From NCBI GenBank assembly GCA_016297495.1, contig JAEDGN010000053.1, forward strand, positions 1 to 13,906: 13,906 nt of DNA, read 5' to 3'. Numbering within the stretch: the first letter of the stretch is position 1; each line of letters starts with the position of its first letter. The DNA comes from Coprococcus sp. (GTDB lineage: Bacteria; Bacillota; Clostridia; Lachnospirales; Lachnospiraceae). Under the pieces are notes generated by a model that had not been told where the DNA came from, searched no databases, and saw only the letters and a program-made list of their open reading frames with translations. The position numbers and the translations under genes were made by a program. Shown piece by piece: positions 7,067-12,800 of this stretch.

Positions 7067-7240
7067 ATTTCCCGTTTTTAGACCGGATGCATTTCCTGGA
7101 AAGAACATGCTCCCGCTCGAAAGGAAACGCAGCGGTACTAGAAATGCTCGTTCGCGCTGCTCCGATCATTTAAGGACCGGCGTTTCCTTGACGGTTCTTT
7201 CACAGGAAAATGAACCGGTCCGAGCATCGGGAAATTTATC
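7062..7240. repeat. Long imperfect palindrome (about 179 bp), MITE-like or structured RNA element
   Basis: The ends are a perfect 13-bp inverted repeat: GATAAATTTCCCG (7062-7074) and CGGGAAATTTATC (7228-7240). Further inward, in register, GACCGG (7081-7086) pairs with CCGGTC (7215-7220); CATTTCCTG (7090-7098) with CAGGAAAATG (7203-7212, one bulge); GAAAGAAC (7099-7106) with GTTCTTTC (7194-7201); AAGGAAACGC (7121-7130) with GCGTTTCCTT (7180-7189); and AAATGCTCG (7142-7150) with CGATCATTT (7163-7171, one mismatch), around a 12-nt loop. The whole gap between glf and tsaC is thus one foldback structure whose left end overlaps the glf stop codon. No credible protein is encoded, no clear target duplication flanks it, and no T-run follows, so it is not a standard terminator. 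A MITE-type repeat or a structured intercistronic RNA are the leading options. Confidence 0.8.
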
Positions 7241-7271
7241 ATCCAGGACTGCTCCTTAAGGGGAAAGAAGG

Positions 7272-8357
7272 TTGAGTGATGTGAATACGTTTGTTGAGTT
7301 ATATAATGAAGAGAACCGGGATTCGGCGGTGATGGCGCGGGCCGGGGAGATTTTGAAGAACGGCGGTCTGGTGGCTTTTCCGACAGAGACCGTTTATGGT
7401 CTTGGCGGTGATGCACTGAATCCGGAGGCTTCCGCGAAGATTTACGCGGCCAAGGGACGTCCGTCGGATAATCCGCTGATCGTGCATATTGCGGATATGG
7501 AGGCATTGAAGGTGCTGGTATCCGAAGTGCCGGAGAAGGCAAGACTTCTGGCCGATTGTTTCTGGCCGGGACCGCTGACTATGATTATGCCCAAGTCTGA
7601 GGCGGTTCCTTACGCGACGACAGGCGGGTTGGATACGGTGGCTGTCAGAATGCCGTCCCATCCGATTGCCTATGAGCTGATCCGCAGCTCCGGTATTTAT
7701 ATTGCTGCGCCCAGTGCCAATACATCAGGGCGGCCGAGCCCGACAACGGCACAGCATGTGTATGAAGATCTGAATGGAAGAATTGACATGATCATTGACA
7801 GTGGTAAAGTAGATATCGGCCTTGAGTCATCCATTGTGGATCTTACGGGAGATGTGCCAACGATTCTTCGTCCCGGTTACATAACGAAGGAGATGATGGA
7901 AAAAGTAATCGGACCGGTGACCATTGACCGGGCGCTCCTGGCAGACCGGGAGGATCCGAATCTCCGCCCGAAGGCTCCGGGAATGAAATATAAACATTAT
8001 GCGCCAAAAGGCGAGCTGATCATTGTGGAAGGTCAAAGGCAGGCGGTGGCCGATGCCGTTAATGAATTAACGGAAAAAAATGAAGCGGCAGGTCTGAAAA
8101 CAGCTGTTATTGCTTCAGAAGAAACTTTGTCGCTGTATAGAGCGGCCTGCAAAGTGAGTATTGGTTCACGGGAGCATGAGGAGAGCATTGCAGCTAATTT
8201 ATATGATGTACTCCGGCAGATGGATGAGATGGGAGCAGAACGTATCTATTCTGAAAGCTTTGCCGGCGGAAGTCTGGGTGCGGCAATCATGAACCGGCTG
8301 TTGAAAGCAGCAGGTCATCATGTGCTTCGGTTAGAAACGCAGAAAGATAATGTATAA
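7272..8357 (+). CDS. tsaC: L-threonylcarbamoyladenylate synthase, two-domain Sua5 type
   Basis: 361 residues. The enzyme makes threonylcarbamoyl-AMP from threonine, bicarbonate and ATP, the first step of the universal t6A37 modification of ANN-decoding tRNAs. The YrdC domain (about 18-210) shows FPTETVYGLGGDA, KGRPSDNPL (61-69), FWPGPLT and the SANTSGRPSPT loop. RPKAPGMKYKHYAP (about 233-246) is the characteristic linker that covers the active site in Sua5-type proteins, and a C-terminal Rossmann-like Sua5 domain follows, so this is the long form rather than the short TsaC. The start is placed at TTG 7272 with AAGGGG about eight bases upstream; GTG 7281, three codons on, with GAAGG nine bases upstream, is an equally plausible start. 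Both lie just after the palindrome. rpiB follows after 45 bases. Confidence 0.92.
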   Translation: MSDVNTFVELYNEENRDSAVMARAGEILKNGGLVAFPTETVYGLGGDALNPEASAKIYAAKGRPSDNPLIVHIADMEALKVLVSEVPEKARLLADCFWPGPLTMIMPKSEAVPYATTGGLDTVAVRMPSHPIAYELIRSSGIYIAAPSANTSGRPSPTTAQHVYEDLNGRIDMIIDSGKVDIGLESSIVDLTGDVPTILRPGYITKEMMEKVIGPVTIDRALLADREDPNLRPKAPGMKYKHYAPKGELIIVEGQRQAVADAVNELTEKNEAAGLKTAVIASEETLSLYRAACKVSIGSREHEESIAANLYDVLRQMDEMGAERIYSESFAGGSLGAAIMNRLLKAAGHHVLRLETQKDNV

Positions 8358-8402
8358 AAACGACTGTAACCAGTCAAAGATAAATAAAAGGAGGAAATCA
8401 AT

Positions 8403-8831
8403 ATGATAGCACTTGGATGTGACCACGGTGGTTTTGAGTTAATGCAGGAGGTTATAAAATATCTGGAGGAGCATGGCCTGGAGTATAAGAATTATGGGAC
8501 CTATTCAACGGAATCCTGTGATTATCCGGATTTTGCGAAAAAGGTATCAGAAGCCATTCTGTCCGGTGAATGTGAGAAAGGTATTCTCATCTGTGGAACA
8601 GGTATCGGTATTACCATAGCAGCGAACCGTTATCCGGGAATACGCGCGGCCAACTGCACGGATTGTTTTATGGCAGAGGCTACAAGACTCCATAATGATG
8701 CCAATATTCTTGGCCTGGGTGGACGTGTTGTCGGTGTTGGAACGGCATTGAAGATCGTGGATACTTTCCTGAACACACCGTTTTCCAATGAAGAAAGACA
8801 TATGCGAAGAATTGCGAAGATTGAGCGGTAG
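8403..8831 (+). CDS. rpiB: Ribose-5-phosphate isomerase B
   Basis: 142 residues, the usual size of the LacAB/RpiB family. It interconverts ribose 5-phosphate and ribulose 5-phosphate in the non-oxidative pentose phosphate pathway. The N-terminal GCDHGGFE has the phosphate-contacting Asp7-His8 pair. ICGTGIGITIAANRYPGIRAA has the catalytic base Cys64 with its glycine-rich anion hole, and LHNDANIL has His97, the expected ring-opening histidine. These favour RpiB over the galactose-6-phosphate isomerase subunits LacA/LacB, and no lac or tagatose genes are nearby. AAAGGAGG is well spaced before the ATG. The dCMP deaminase ribosome site overlaps the rpiB stop, so the two are coupled. Confidence 0.93.
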   Translation: MIALGCDHGGFELMQEVIKYLEEHGLEYKNYGTYSTESCDYPDFAKKVSEAILSGECEKGILICGTGIGITIAANRYPGIRAANCTDCFMAEATRLHNDANILGLGGRVVGVGTALKIVDTFLNTPFSNEERHMRRIAKIER

Positions 8832-8842
8832 GAGATGCGGCC

Positions 8843-9328
8843 ATGTCTGAAAAAAGGAAAGACTATATCAGTTGGGATGAATACTTTATGGGGGTTGCCA
8901 AGCTGGCGGGACTCAGATCCAAGGACCCGAACAGCCAGGTGGGCTCCTGTATTGTGAGTCAGGATAATAAGATTCTGTCCATAGGATACAACGGATTTCC
9001 TAGAGGGTGCTCCGATGATGTTTTTCCCTGGAGCAGGGAAGGCGGAGAACTGGATACAAAATATTTTTATGTGACCCATAGTGAACTGAATGCGATTCTG
9101 AACTATCGGGGCGGCAGCCTGGAGGGCAGCAAAATATATGTTTCACTTTTTCCGTGCAATGAGTGCTCCAAGGCGATCATTCAGAGCGGAATCCGGGAAA
9201 TTATCTATGATTCCGACAAATATGGAGATACGCCGGCGGTCATTGCATCCAGGAGAATGCTGGATGCGGCGGGGGTTCATTATCGTCGTTATATTCCGAC
9301 CGGACGTCAAATTCAGATAACTGTATAA
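8843..9328 (+). CDS. Deoxycytidylate (dCMP) deaminase, ComEB family
   Basis: 161 residues. Family members deaminate dCMP to dUMP, feeding thymidylate synthesis. The zinc site is HSE (His79, catalytic Glu81) and PCNEC (Cys105, Cys108); HSE replaces the commoner HAE. The N-terminal SWDEYFMGVAKLAGLRSKDPNSQVG, the GYNGFPRG segment and the long insertion before the histidine motif identify the dCMP deaminase/ComEB group rather than cytidine deaminase or the tRNA-specific adenosine deaminase TadA. The ATG at 8843 is preceded by TAGGAG (8829-8834), which contains the last bases of the rpiB stop codon. No comEA or comEC is adjacent, so a competence role is not suggested. No terminator hairpin is visible in the AT-rich 190-bp gap before the atp genes. 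Confidence 0.9.
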   Translation: MSEKRKDYISWDEYFMGVAKLAGLRSKDPNSQVGSCIVSQDNKILSIGYNGFPRGCSDDVFPWSREGGELDTKYFYVTHSELNAILNYRGGSLEGSKIYVSLFPCNECSKAIIQSGIREIIYDSDKYGDTPAVIASRRMLDAAGVHYRRYIPTGRQIQITV

Positions 9329-9449
9329 TTGATAAAAATACAAAAGAAAATCGAAAAAAATATAGTAATTATATCTATAATGCAGTATAATGAAGGATGT
9401 ATACAATGTAAGCGTTAAATAATAAACAACATTATGTGTCAAAGAATTA

Positions 9450-9478
9450 TGGACAATTTTATTAAATCTTGGTAGAAT
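9450..9478 (+). promoter_or_regulatory. Probable sigma-A promoter of the ATP synthase operon
   Basis: TGGACA (9450-9455) and TAGAAT (9473-9478) are 17 bases apart, each one mismatch from consensus. The start point would be near 9485, giving a leader of about 34 bases that carries the AAAGGAGG ribosome site (9505-9512) before atpZ. Two exact TATAAT boxes at 9376-9381 and 9386-9391 lack a good -35 partner and are weaker candidates. The rest of the 9329-9449 gap is AT-rich and otherwise featureless. Confidence 0.65.
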
Positions 9479-9518
9479 AGGGCTGGTACGGGTTTTTGCA
9501 TACAAAAGGAGGAAGCGG

Positions 9519-9806
9519 ATGAAGTCAAAATCTGGCATAGGAAAGGCTCTGGTGATGATCACGCAGCTTAGCATCAATATGCTGGTACCCATTTTTCTAA
9601 GTCTGTTTATAGGTATCTGGCTGGACAGCCGTCTCGGGACAGGATGGCTGACGCTGGTTTTTCTTCTTTTTGGTATTATGGCAGCGATTCGTTCAATGTT
9701 TATTACATTGCGGCCACTTTTGAAGGGAGAGAGAGAGGAGAAAGATGAAGCATTTCAAAAGCAATTTGATGAGCAGTATAATGAGCCGCCTGAAGACTCA
9801 GAATGA
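9519..9806 (+). CDS. atpZ: AtpZ-type F1Fo operon accessory membrane protein
   Basis: 95 residues with two hydrophobic helices (about 10-33 and 39-60) and a charged, acidic C-terminal tail. The pattern of a first helix ending in GIWLDSRLGTG before a second helix is typical of AtpZ/AtpI-superfamily proteins encoded first in bacterial atp operons. Related proteins have been linked to divalent-cation uptake and to assembly of the c-ring; which applies here is not visible. The ATG follows AAAGGAGG at six bases. The last 62 bases overlap the next gene in another frame. Confidence 0.8.
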   Translation: MKSKSGIGKALVMITQLSINMLVPIFLSLFIGIWLDSRLGTGWLTLVFLLFGIMAAIRSMFITLRPLLKGEREEKDEAFQKQFDEQYNEPPEDSE

Positions 9807-10188
9807 AGCCCTCATCGATCTGATTCTCGGTATCCTGATATTTGGCATGTTGGTAATGCTTGTGGGCCTGTTTATTGCCCCGGACAGGCTGGCTTTTGTT
9901 CTTGGTGTTATGCTCGGAACAGCTTCATCAGTTGTTCGCGCTGTTCACATGGCGGTGACACTGGAACGTCAGCTGGATTACGGGGAGAAGGATGCAAGGG
10001 CTTACGCGGTAAGGAATTATATGATCAGGTATTTTATTCTGATTGCCGTACTGCTTTTGTCTGTTGCCCTTGGTACGGCAGGCATGGCCGGCGCGATTAT
10101 CGGAATTTTTCTGATGAAGCCGGCGGCGGTTCTGTCACCTCAGATCCACAGGTATATCTATACCAGAATTTTTGGCAAAGGAAGGTGA
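9745..10188 (+). CDS. atpI: AtpI-like ATP synthase operon membrane protein
   Basis: 147 residues with about four hydrophobic segments (roughly 25-45, 48-68, 92-110, 113-132). Position directly before atpB, size and topology fit subunit I (AtpI), a non-stoichiometric factor that in some Na+-translocating ATP synthases is needed for c-ring assembly. Sequence motifs are weak, so the name rests largely on context. The ATG at 9745 has AGGAG (9736-9740) four bases upstream. Later in-frame ATGs at 9769 and 9781 lack a ribosome site, so the 62-bp overlap with the preceding gene seems real and suggests coupled translation. The stop is five bases before the atpB ATG. Confidence 0.75.
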   Translation: MKHFKSNLMSSIMSRLKTQNEALIDLILGILIFGMLVMLVGLFIAPDRLAFVLGVMLGTASSVVRAVHMAVTLERQLDYGEKDARAYAVRNYMIRYFILIAVLLLSVALGTAGMAGAIIGIFLMKPAAVLSPQIHRYIYTRIFGKGR

Positions 10189-10192
10189 GGGT

Positions 10193-10888
10193 ATGGGCAA
10201 TGAAGTTGACTTTATGGTGCACGGATATATTCCGCTGAATATTTTCGGCCATGAAGTCTGGTTGACGACGACACATGTGTGTCTGCTTATTGTATGTCTG
10301 TTTTTGCTGGCCATTGGGTTGATTGTCAACAGCAAGATGAAGCATGCAACGGCGGTGCCGGGAGTGGTACAGAACATTGCAGAGCTTTATGTGGAAATGA
10401 TGGATGGCGTGGTTCAGTCATGTATGTATCGGCATTGGAGTAAGTTTGCCAATTACATCCTGACAGTTTTCATGTTCCTGATCTTTTCCAACATCTCGGG
10501 TCTCTTTGGGCTCCGTCCGCCGACAGCTGATTACGGTGTGACATTGCCTCTTGCATTGATCACATTTGTACTGATTCAGTTCAATGCATTTAAGTGGAAG
10601 GGTGTTGGCGGTTATGTGAAGGATCTGATGGACCCAATTCCGTTATTCCTGCCAATCAATATTATCAGTGAGATTGCGACACCGATTTCTCTGTCGCTGC
10701 GTCTTTTTGGTAATGTTATGGCCGGAACCATCATGTTGGCACTGTTTTATGGCATGCTGCCGACGCTGGTTACTATTGCGATTCCGTCATTTTTACACGC
10801 GTACCTGGATTTATTCTCAGGTGCGATTCAGGCATATGTATTCTGTATGCTGTCGATGACATTTATTTATCAGAAAATGCCGGAATAA
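10193..10888 (+). CDS. atpB: F1Fo ATP synthase subunit a
   Basis: 231 residues and strongly hydrophobic. Subunit a forms the stator half-channels for ions against the c-ring. The key block SLSLRLFGNVMAGTIML contains Arg170, the essential stator arginine, and is preceded by the conserved EIATPIS; a second conserved block (AYLDLFSGAIQAYVFCMLSMTFI) lies in the last helix. I chose the ATG at 10193, preceded by AAGGAAGG at about seven bases, over an in-frame TTG at 10172 that would overlap atpI and lacks a good site. The short periplasmic N-terminus is normal for Clostridia. Confidence 0.95.
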   Translation: MGNEVDFMVHGYIPLNIFGHEVWLTTTHVCLLIVCLFLLAIGLIVNSKMKHATAVPGVVQNIAELYVEMMDGVVQSCMYRHWSKFANYILTVFMFLIFSNISGLFGLRPPTADYGVTLPLALITFVLIQFNAFKWKGVGGYVKDLMDPIPLFLPINIISEIATPISLSLRLFGNVMAGTIMLALFYGMLPTLVTIAIPSFLHAYLDLFSGAIQAYVFCMLSMTFIYQKMPE

Positions 10889-10912
10889 TCCGGACAATCA
10901 ATTTATATTTTT

Positions 10913-10927
10913 AAGGAGGAAAATATA
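10913..10927 (+). promoter_or_regulatory. Strong ribosome binding site of atpE with AT-rich upstream enhancer
   Basis: A perfect AAGGAGG (10913-10919) sits eight bases from the atpE ATG and is preceded by an unstructured AT-rich stretch (10895-10912). This is the arrangement that in other bacteria raises translation of the c subunit, needed in many copies per complex. A small CCGG/CCGG hairpin (10880-10893) straddles the atpB stop. Confidence 0.7.
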
Positions 10928-11194
10928 ATGAGTGGTATCACAAATGAAGGTTTAGTTTTAGCGTGTTCAGCAATTGGTGCCGGCCTCGCTGTTATCGCCG
11001 GTATCGGTCCTGGTGTAGGACAGGGTATTGCAGCCGGTCATGGTGCATCTGCCGTTGGACGTAACCCGGGAGCAAAGGGTGACGTTATGCAGACCATGCT
11101 TCTTGGTCAGGCCGTTGCCGAGACAACAGGTCTTTATGGCCTGGTTATCGCGCTGATTCTGCTCTTTGCCAACCCACTGATCGGCAGACTGTAA
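10928..11194 (+). CDS. atpE: F1Fo ATP synthase subunit c with Na+-binding signature
   Basis: 88 residues forming the two-helix hairpin of the membrane rotor ring, joined by the polar loop GRNPGA (44-49). Helix 1 has the glycine-rich packing motif GIGPGVGQGIAAGHGASA with Gln32. Helix 2 has QAVAETTGLYGLVIALIL with Val63, Glu65, Thr66, Thr67 and Tyr70. As I recall, these are the residues and even the numbering of the Na+ site in the Ilyobacter tartaricus c-ring (Gln32, Val63 carbonyl, Glu65, Ser66, Thr67-bound water, Tyr70), with the equivalent Thr at 66. Strictly proton-coupled c subunits normally lack the Gln plus Ser/Thr set. The complex is therefore predicted to be Na+-coupled. An exceptionally strong ribosome site precedes the gene. 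Confidence 0.96.
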   Translation: MSGITNEGLVLACSAIGAGLAVIAGIGPGVGQGIAAGHGASAVGRNPGAKGDVMQTMLLGQAVAETTGLYGLVIALILLFANPLIGRL

Positions 11195-11207
11195 GACAGA
11201 GCGTTTT

Positions 11208-11255
11208 GTTTAAGCAATTGATTAAAACAGATATATTCTGAAAGGAGGCTTAAAC
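11208..11255 (+). promoter_or_regulatory. Inverted repeat bracketing the ribosome site of the first b-subunit gene
   Basis: GTTTAAGC (11208-11215) and GCTTAAAC (11248-11255) are perfect 8-bp complements with a 32-nt loop containing AAAGGAGG (11241-11248). The right arm includes the last base of that site and fills the whole spacer up to the TTG start at 11256. If it forms in the mRNA it could dampen initiation, which would suit the low copy number of b relative to c. The stem is AU-rich, so its stability is uncertain. Confidence 0.4.
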
Positions 11256-11771
11256 TTGGAGGACAGATTGTTTGGGCTCGACGTGCAGCTCCTGTTCGAT
11301 GCGTTCGTACTTTTTGTTGTTATTATGATTATGTACGCCATTATGAGCAGACTCTTCTTTGCACCGGTGCGTGCGTTCCTTGAGCAGAGGAAGCAGGCGG
11401 TGGCAGCAGACAGAGATGAGGCACAAAAGCTTCAGGAAGCAGCTTCTGTTTCAAAGGCTGCCTATGAAGAAAAGCTGAAAGCCGTGCACAAAGAAGCCGA
11501 AGAGATTCTATCCGCATCCAGAAAAGCTGCAATGAAGCAGCAGGGTGCCATTATTGACCAGGCGAAGTCGGAAGCCTCTGCAATCATGGAACAGGCAGAC
11601 AGAGAAGCTATATCCGAGAAGCAGCGCATCAAGGCTGATGTGAAGAAGGAGATGTGTGATCTTGCCCTTGTGCTTACAGCGCAGTTCACAGACAGAGCCA
11701 ATCCGCAGCGCAGTGAGGTGCTTCTTGAGGAGTCGTTGAAGGAAATGGGTGGTGACACATGGTTGAATTAA
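11256..11771 (+). CDS. atpF: F1Fo ATP synthase subunit b (first of two b-type subunits)
   Basis: 171 residues: one N-terminal membrane helix (about 12-36), then a long charged, alanine- and glutamate-rich coiled coil (about 45-145), the layout of the peripheral stalk subunit b. The F-F-A-P-V segment just after the membrane helix is typical of b. The start is a TTG with AAAGGAGG seven bases upstream; no ATG lies before the membrane helix, so the TTG is needed. The gene ends in EMGGDTWLN and overlaps the following, second b-type gene by 13 bases. Together the two probably form a b/b' heterodimer linking subunit a to subunit delta. Confidence 0.9.
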   Translation: MEDRLFGLDVQLLFDAFVLFVVIMIMYAIMSRLFFAPVRAFLEQRKQAVAADRDEAQKLQEAASVSKAAYEEKLKAVHKEAEEILSASRKAAMKQQGAIIDQAKSEASAIMEQADREAISEKQRIKADVKKEMCDLALVLTAQFTDRANPQRSEVLLEESLKEMGGDTWLN

Positions 11772-12241
11772 TTATTACAGCAATTAATGTTTTCCTCCTG
11801 TTTTTCCTGATTGGATACCTCATTTCGGATATGCTGTCCGGAATGCTCGCAAAGCGGCAGGAACGGATTGCTGATGATATCAATACAGCGAAACTGAGTA
11901 AGGAAGAGGCCCTTGCGCTTAAGAATGATTATGAGCACAGACTTGCGGATTTTGACAGTGAACGGGCCGCTATTCTTGAGGATACGCGCAGGAAAGCTGC
12001 ACAGATGGAAGAGAGGATACTTCTGGAGGGACACCAGGAAGCTGACAGGCTGATTGCCCGTGCAAAGAAGGAAGCTGAACTGAAGAAGGCAAAGCTTCAG
12101 GATGAAGTCAGACATGATATGATTGTCGCAGCTTCCAGAACGGCAGGCAGACTGGTTGCCGAGAACCTCGATGACACGAAGCAGGCGGTATATATTCAGG
12201 AAATGCTGGATGAAATGGGTGAGACAACATGGCAGAGTTAA
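11759..12241 (+). CDS. F1Fo ATP synthase second b-type subunit (b or b')
   Basis: 160 residues with one N-terminal membrane helix (about 4-25) beginning almost at the first residue, and a long charged coiled coil (about 30-130) containing KRQERIADDINTA, the usual b-family region after the membrane. It differs clearly in sequence from the preceding b subunit, so it is a separate subunit rather than a recent copy. Its C-terminus EMGETTWQS resembles EMGGDTWLN of the upstream gene. Its ATG lies inside the end of that gene, and its own end overlaps atpH by the same 13 bases, so translation of all three is likely coupled. Which one corresponds to b and which to b' cannot be decided from the window. 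Confidence 0.88.
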   Translation: MVELIITAINVFLLFFLIGYLISDMLSGMLAKRQERIADDINTAKLSKEEALALKNDYEHRLADFDSERAAILEDTRRKAAQMEERILLEGHQEADRLIARAKKEAELKKAKLQDEVRHDMIVAASRTAGRLVAENLDDTKQAVYIQEMLDEMGETTWQS

Positions 12242-12768
12242 TTGAGAAAACATATGGGCAGGCTCTGTTTGATCTGAGTCTTGAGGAAGACAGGGTCAAT
12301 GAGTATGCCGAAGAGATACGTACGATTAGAGATGTCATTGCTGAAAACACTGAATTCACGGTATTACTGAATCATCCCCGTATTTCAAGGGAAGATAAGA
12401 TAGAAGTTATCAGGAACTGTCTGGACGGGAGAGCGTCAGACAGCGTGACCGGCTTCTTCGTTGCCGTTATTCAGGCAGGCAGACAGCAGTTTATTCAGGG
12501 AATGATTGAATATTTCCTGGATGCGGTCAGAAAATATCAGCGTATTGGCATAGCAGATGTGACCAGTGCCTGTGCATTAAGTGATGCGCAGAAGGCGGCC
12601 GTTGAGAAACGGCTTTTGGAGACGACAGACAATGTCGCCGTAGAAATTAATTATCAGGTAGATCCTGAGATCATCGGAGGAATGATTATCCGGATGGGTG
12701 ACAAGGTTGCTGACAACAGCATCCGGACGAAGATCAATACTCTGACAAAGGCGTTATTAAACAGCTGA
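12229..12768 (+). CDS. atpH: F1Fo ATP synthase subunit delta
   Basis: 179 residues, the family norm. Delta caps the alpha3-beta3 hexamer and ties it to the C-terminal ends of the b subunits. The N-terminal helical domain begins ELIEKTYGQALFDLSLEE and the conserved C-terminal signature DPEIIGGMIIRMGDKVADNSIR (split by the usual two-domain layout) is present near residues 144-165. The start at 12229 overlaps the second b gene by 13 bases. The short gap to atpA (32 bases) contains only its ribosome site. Confidence 0.93.
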   Translation: MAELIEKTYGQALFDLSLEEDRVNEYAEEIRTIRDVIAENTEFTVLLNHPRISREDKIEVIRNCLDGRASDSVTGFFVAVIQAGRQQFIQGMIEYFLDAVRKYQRIGIADVTSACALSDAQKAAVEKRLLETTDNVAVEINYQVDPEIIGGMIIRMGDKVADNSIRTKINTLTKALLNS

Positions 12769-12800
12769 CAAACAGCTAGAAGGAAGGTGCCAAAAGCTCC

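Noticed and set aside
6209..7108. Long open frame on the minus strand across glf
   Set aside because: It is the antisense shadow of a gene with complete Glf motifs; it has no ribosome site or recognisable domain, and its end falls in the palindrome.
7062..7240. Palindrome as an ordinary Rho-independent terminator of glf
   Set aside because: It is far longer than a terminator, has several internal mismatched segments, and no T-run follows the right arm.
7056..7259. Small open frames on both strands within the palindrome
   Set aside because: They follow from the symmetrical sequence, lack ribosome sites and show no protein-like features.
8362..8375. GACTG-TAAC-CAGTC hairpin between tsaC and rpiB
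   Set aside because: A 5-bp stem with no T-run is too short to call as a terminator or regulatory site.
8843..9328. dCMP deaminase as a TadA-type tRNA deaminase or a cytidine deaminase
   Set aside because: The GYNGFPRG segment and long insertion before the zinc histidine match the dCMP deaminase/ComEB group.
9376..9391. Two exact TATAAT boxes before the atp operon
   Set aside because: Neither has a reasonable -35 box at 16-18 bases, and the region is AT-rich; the 9450-9478 pair is better.
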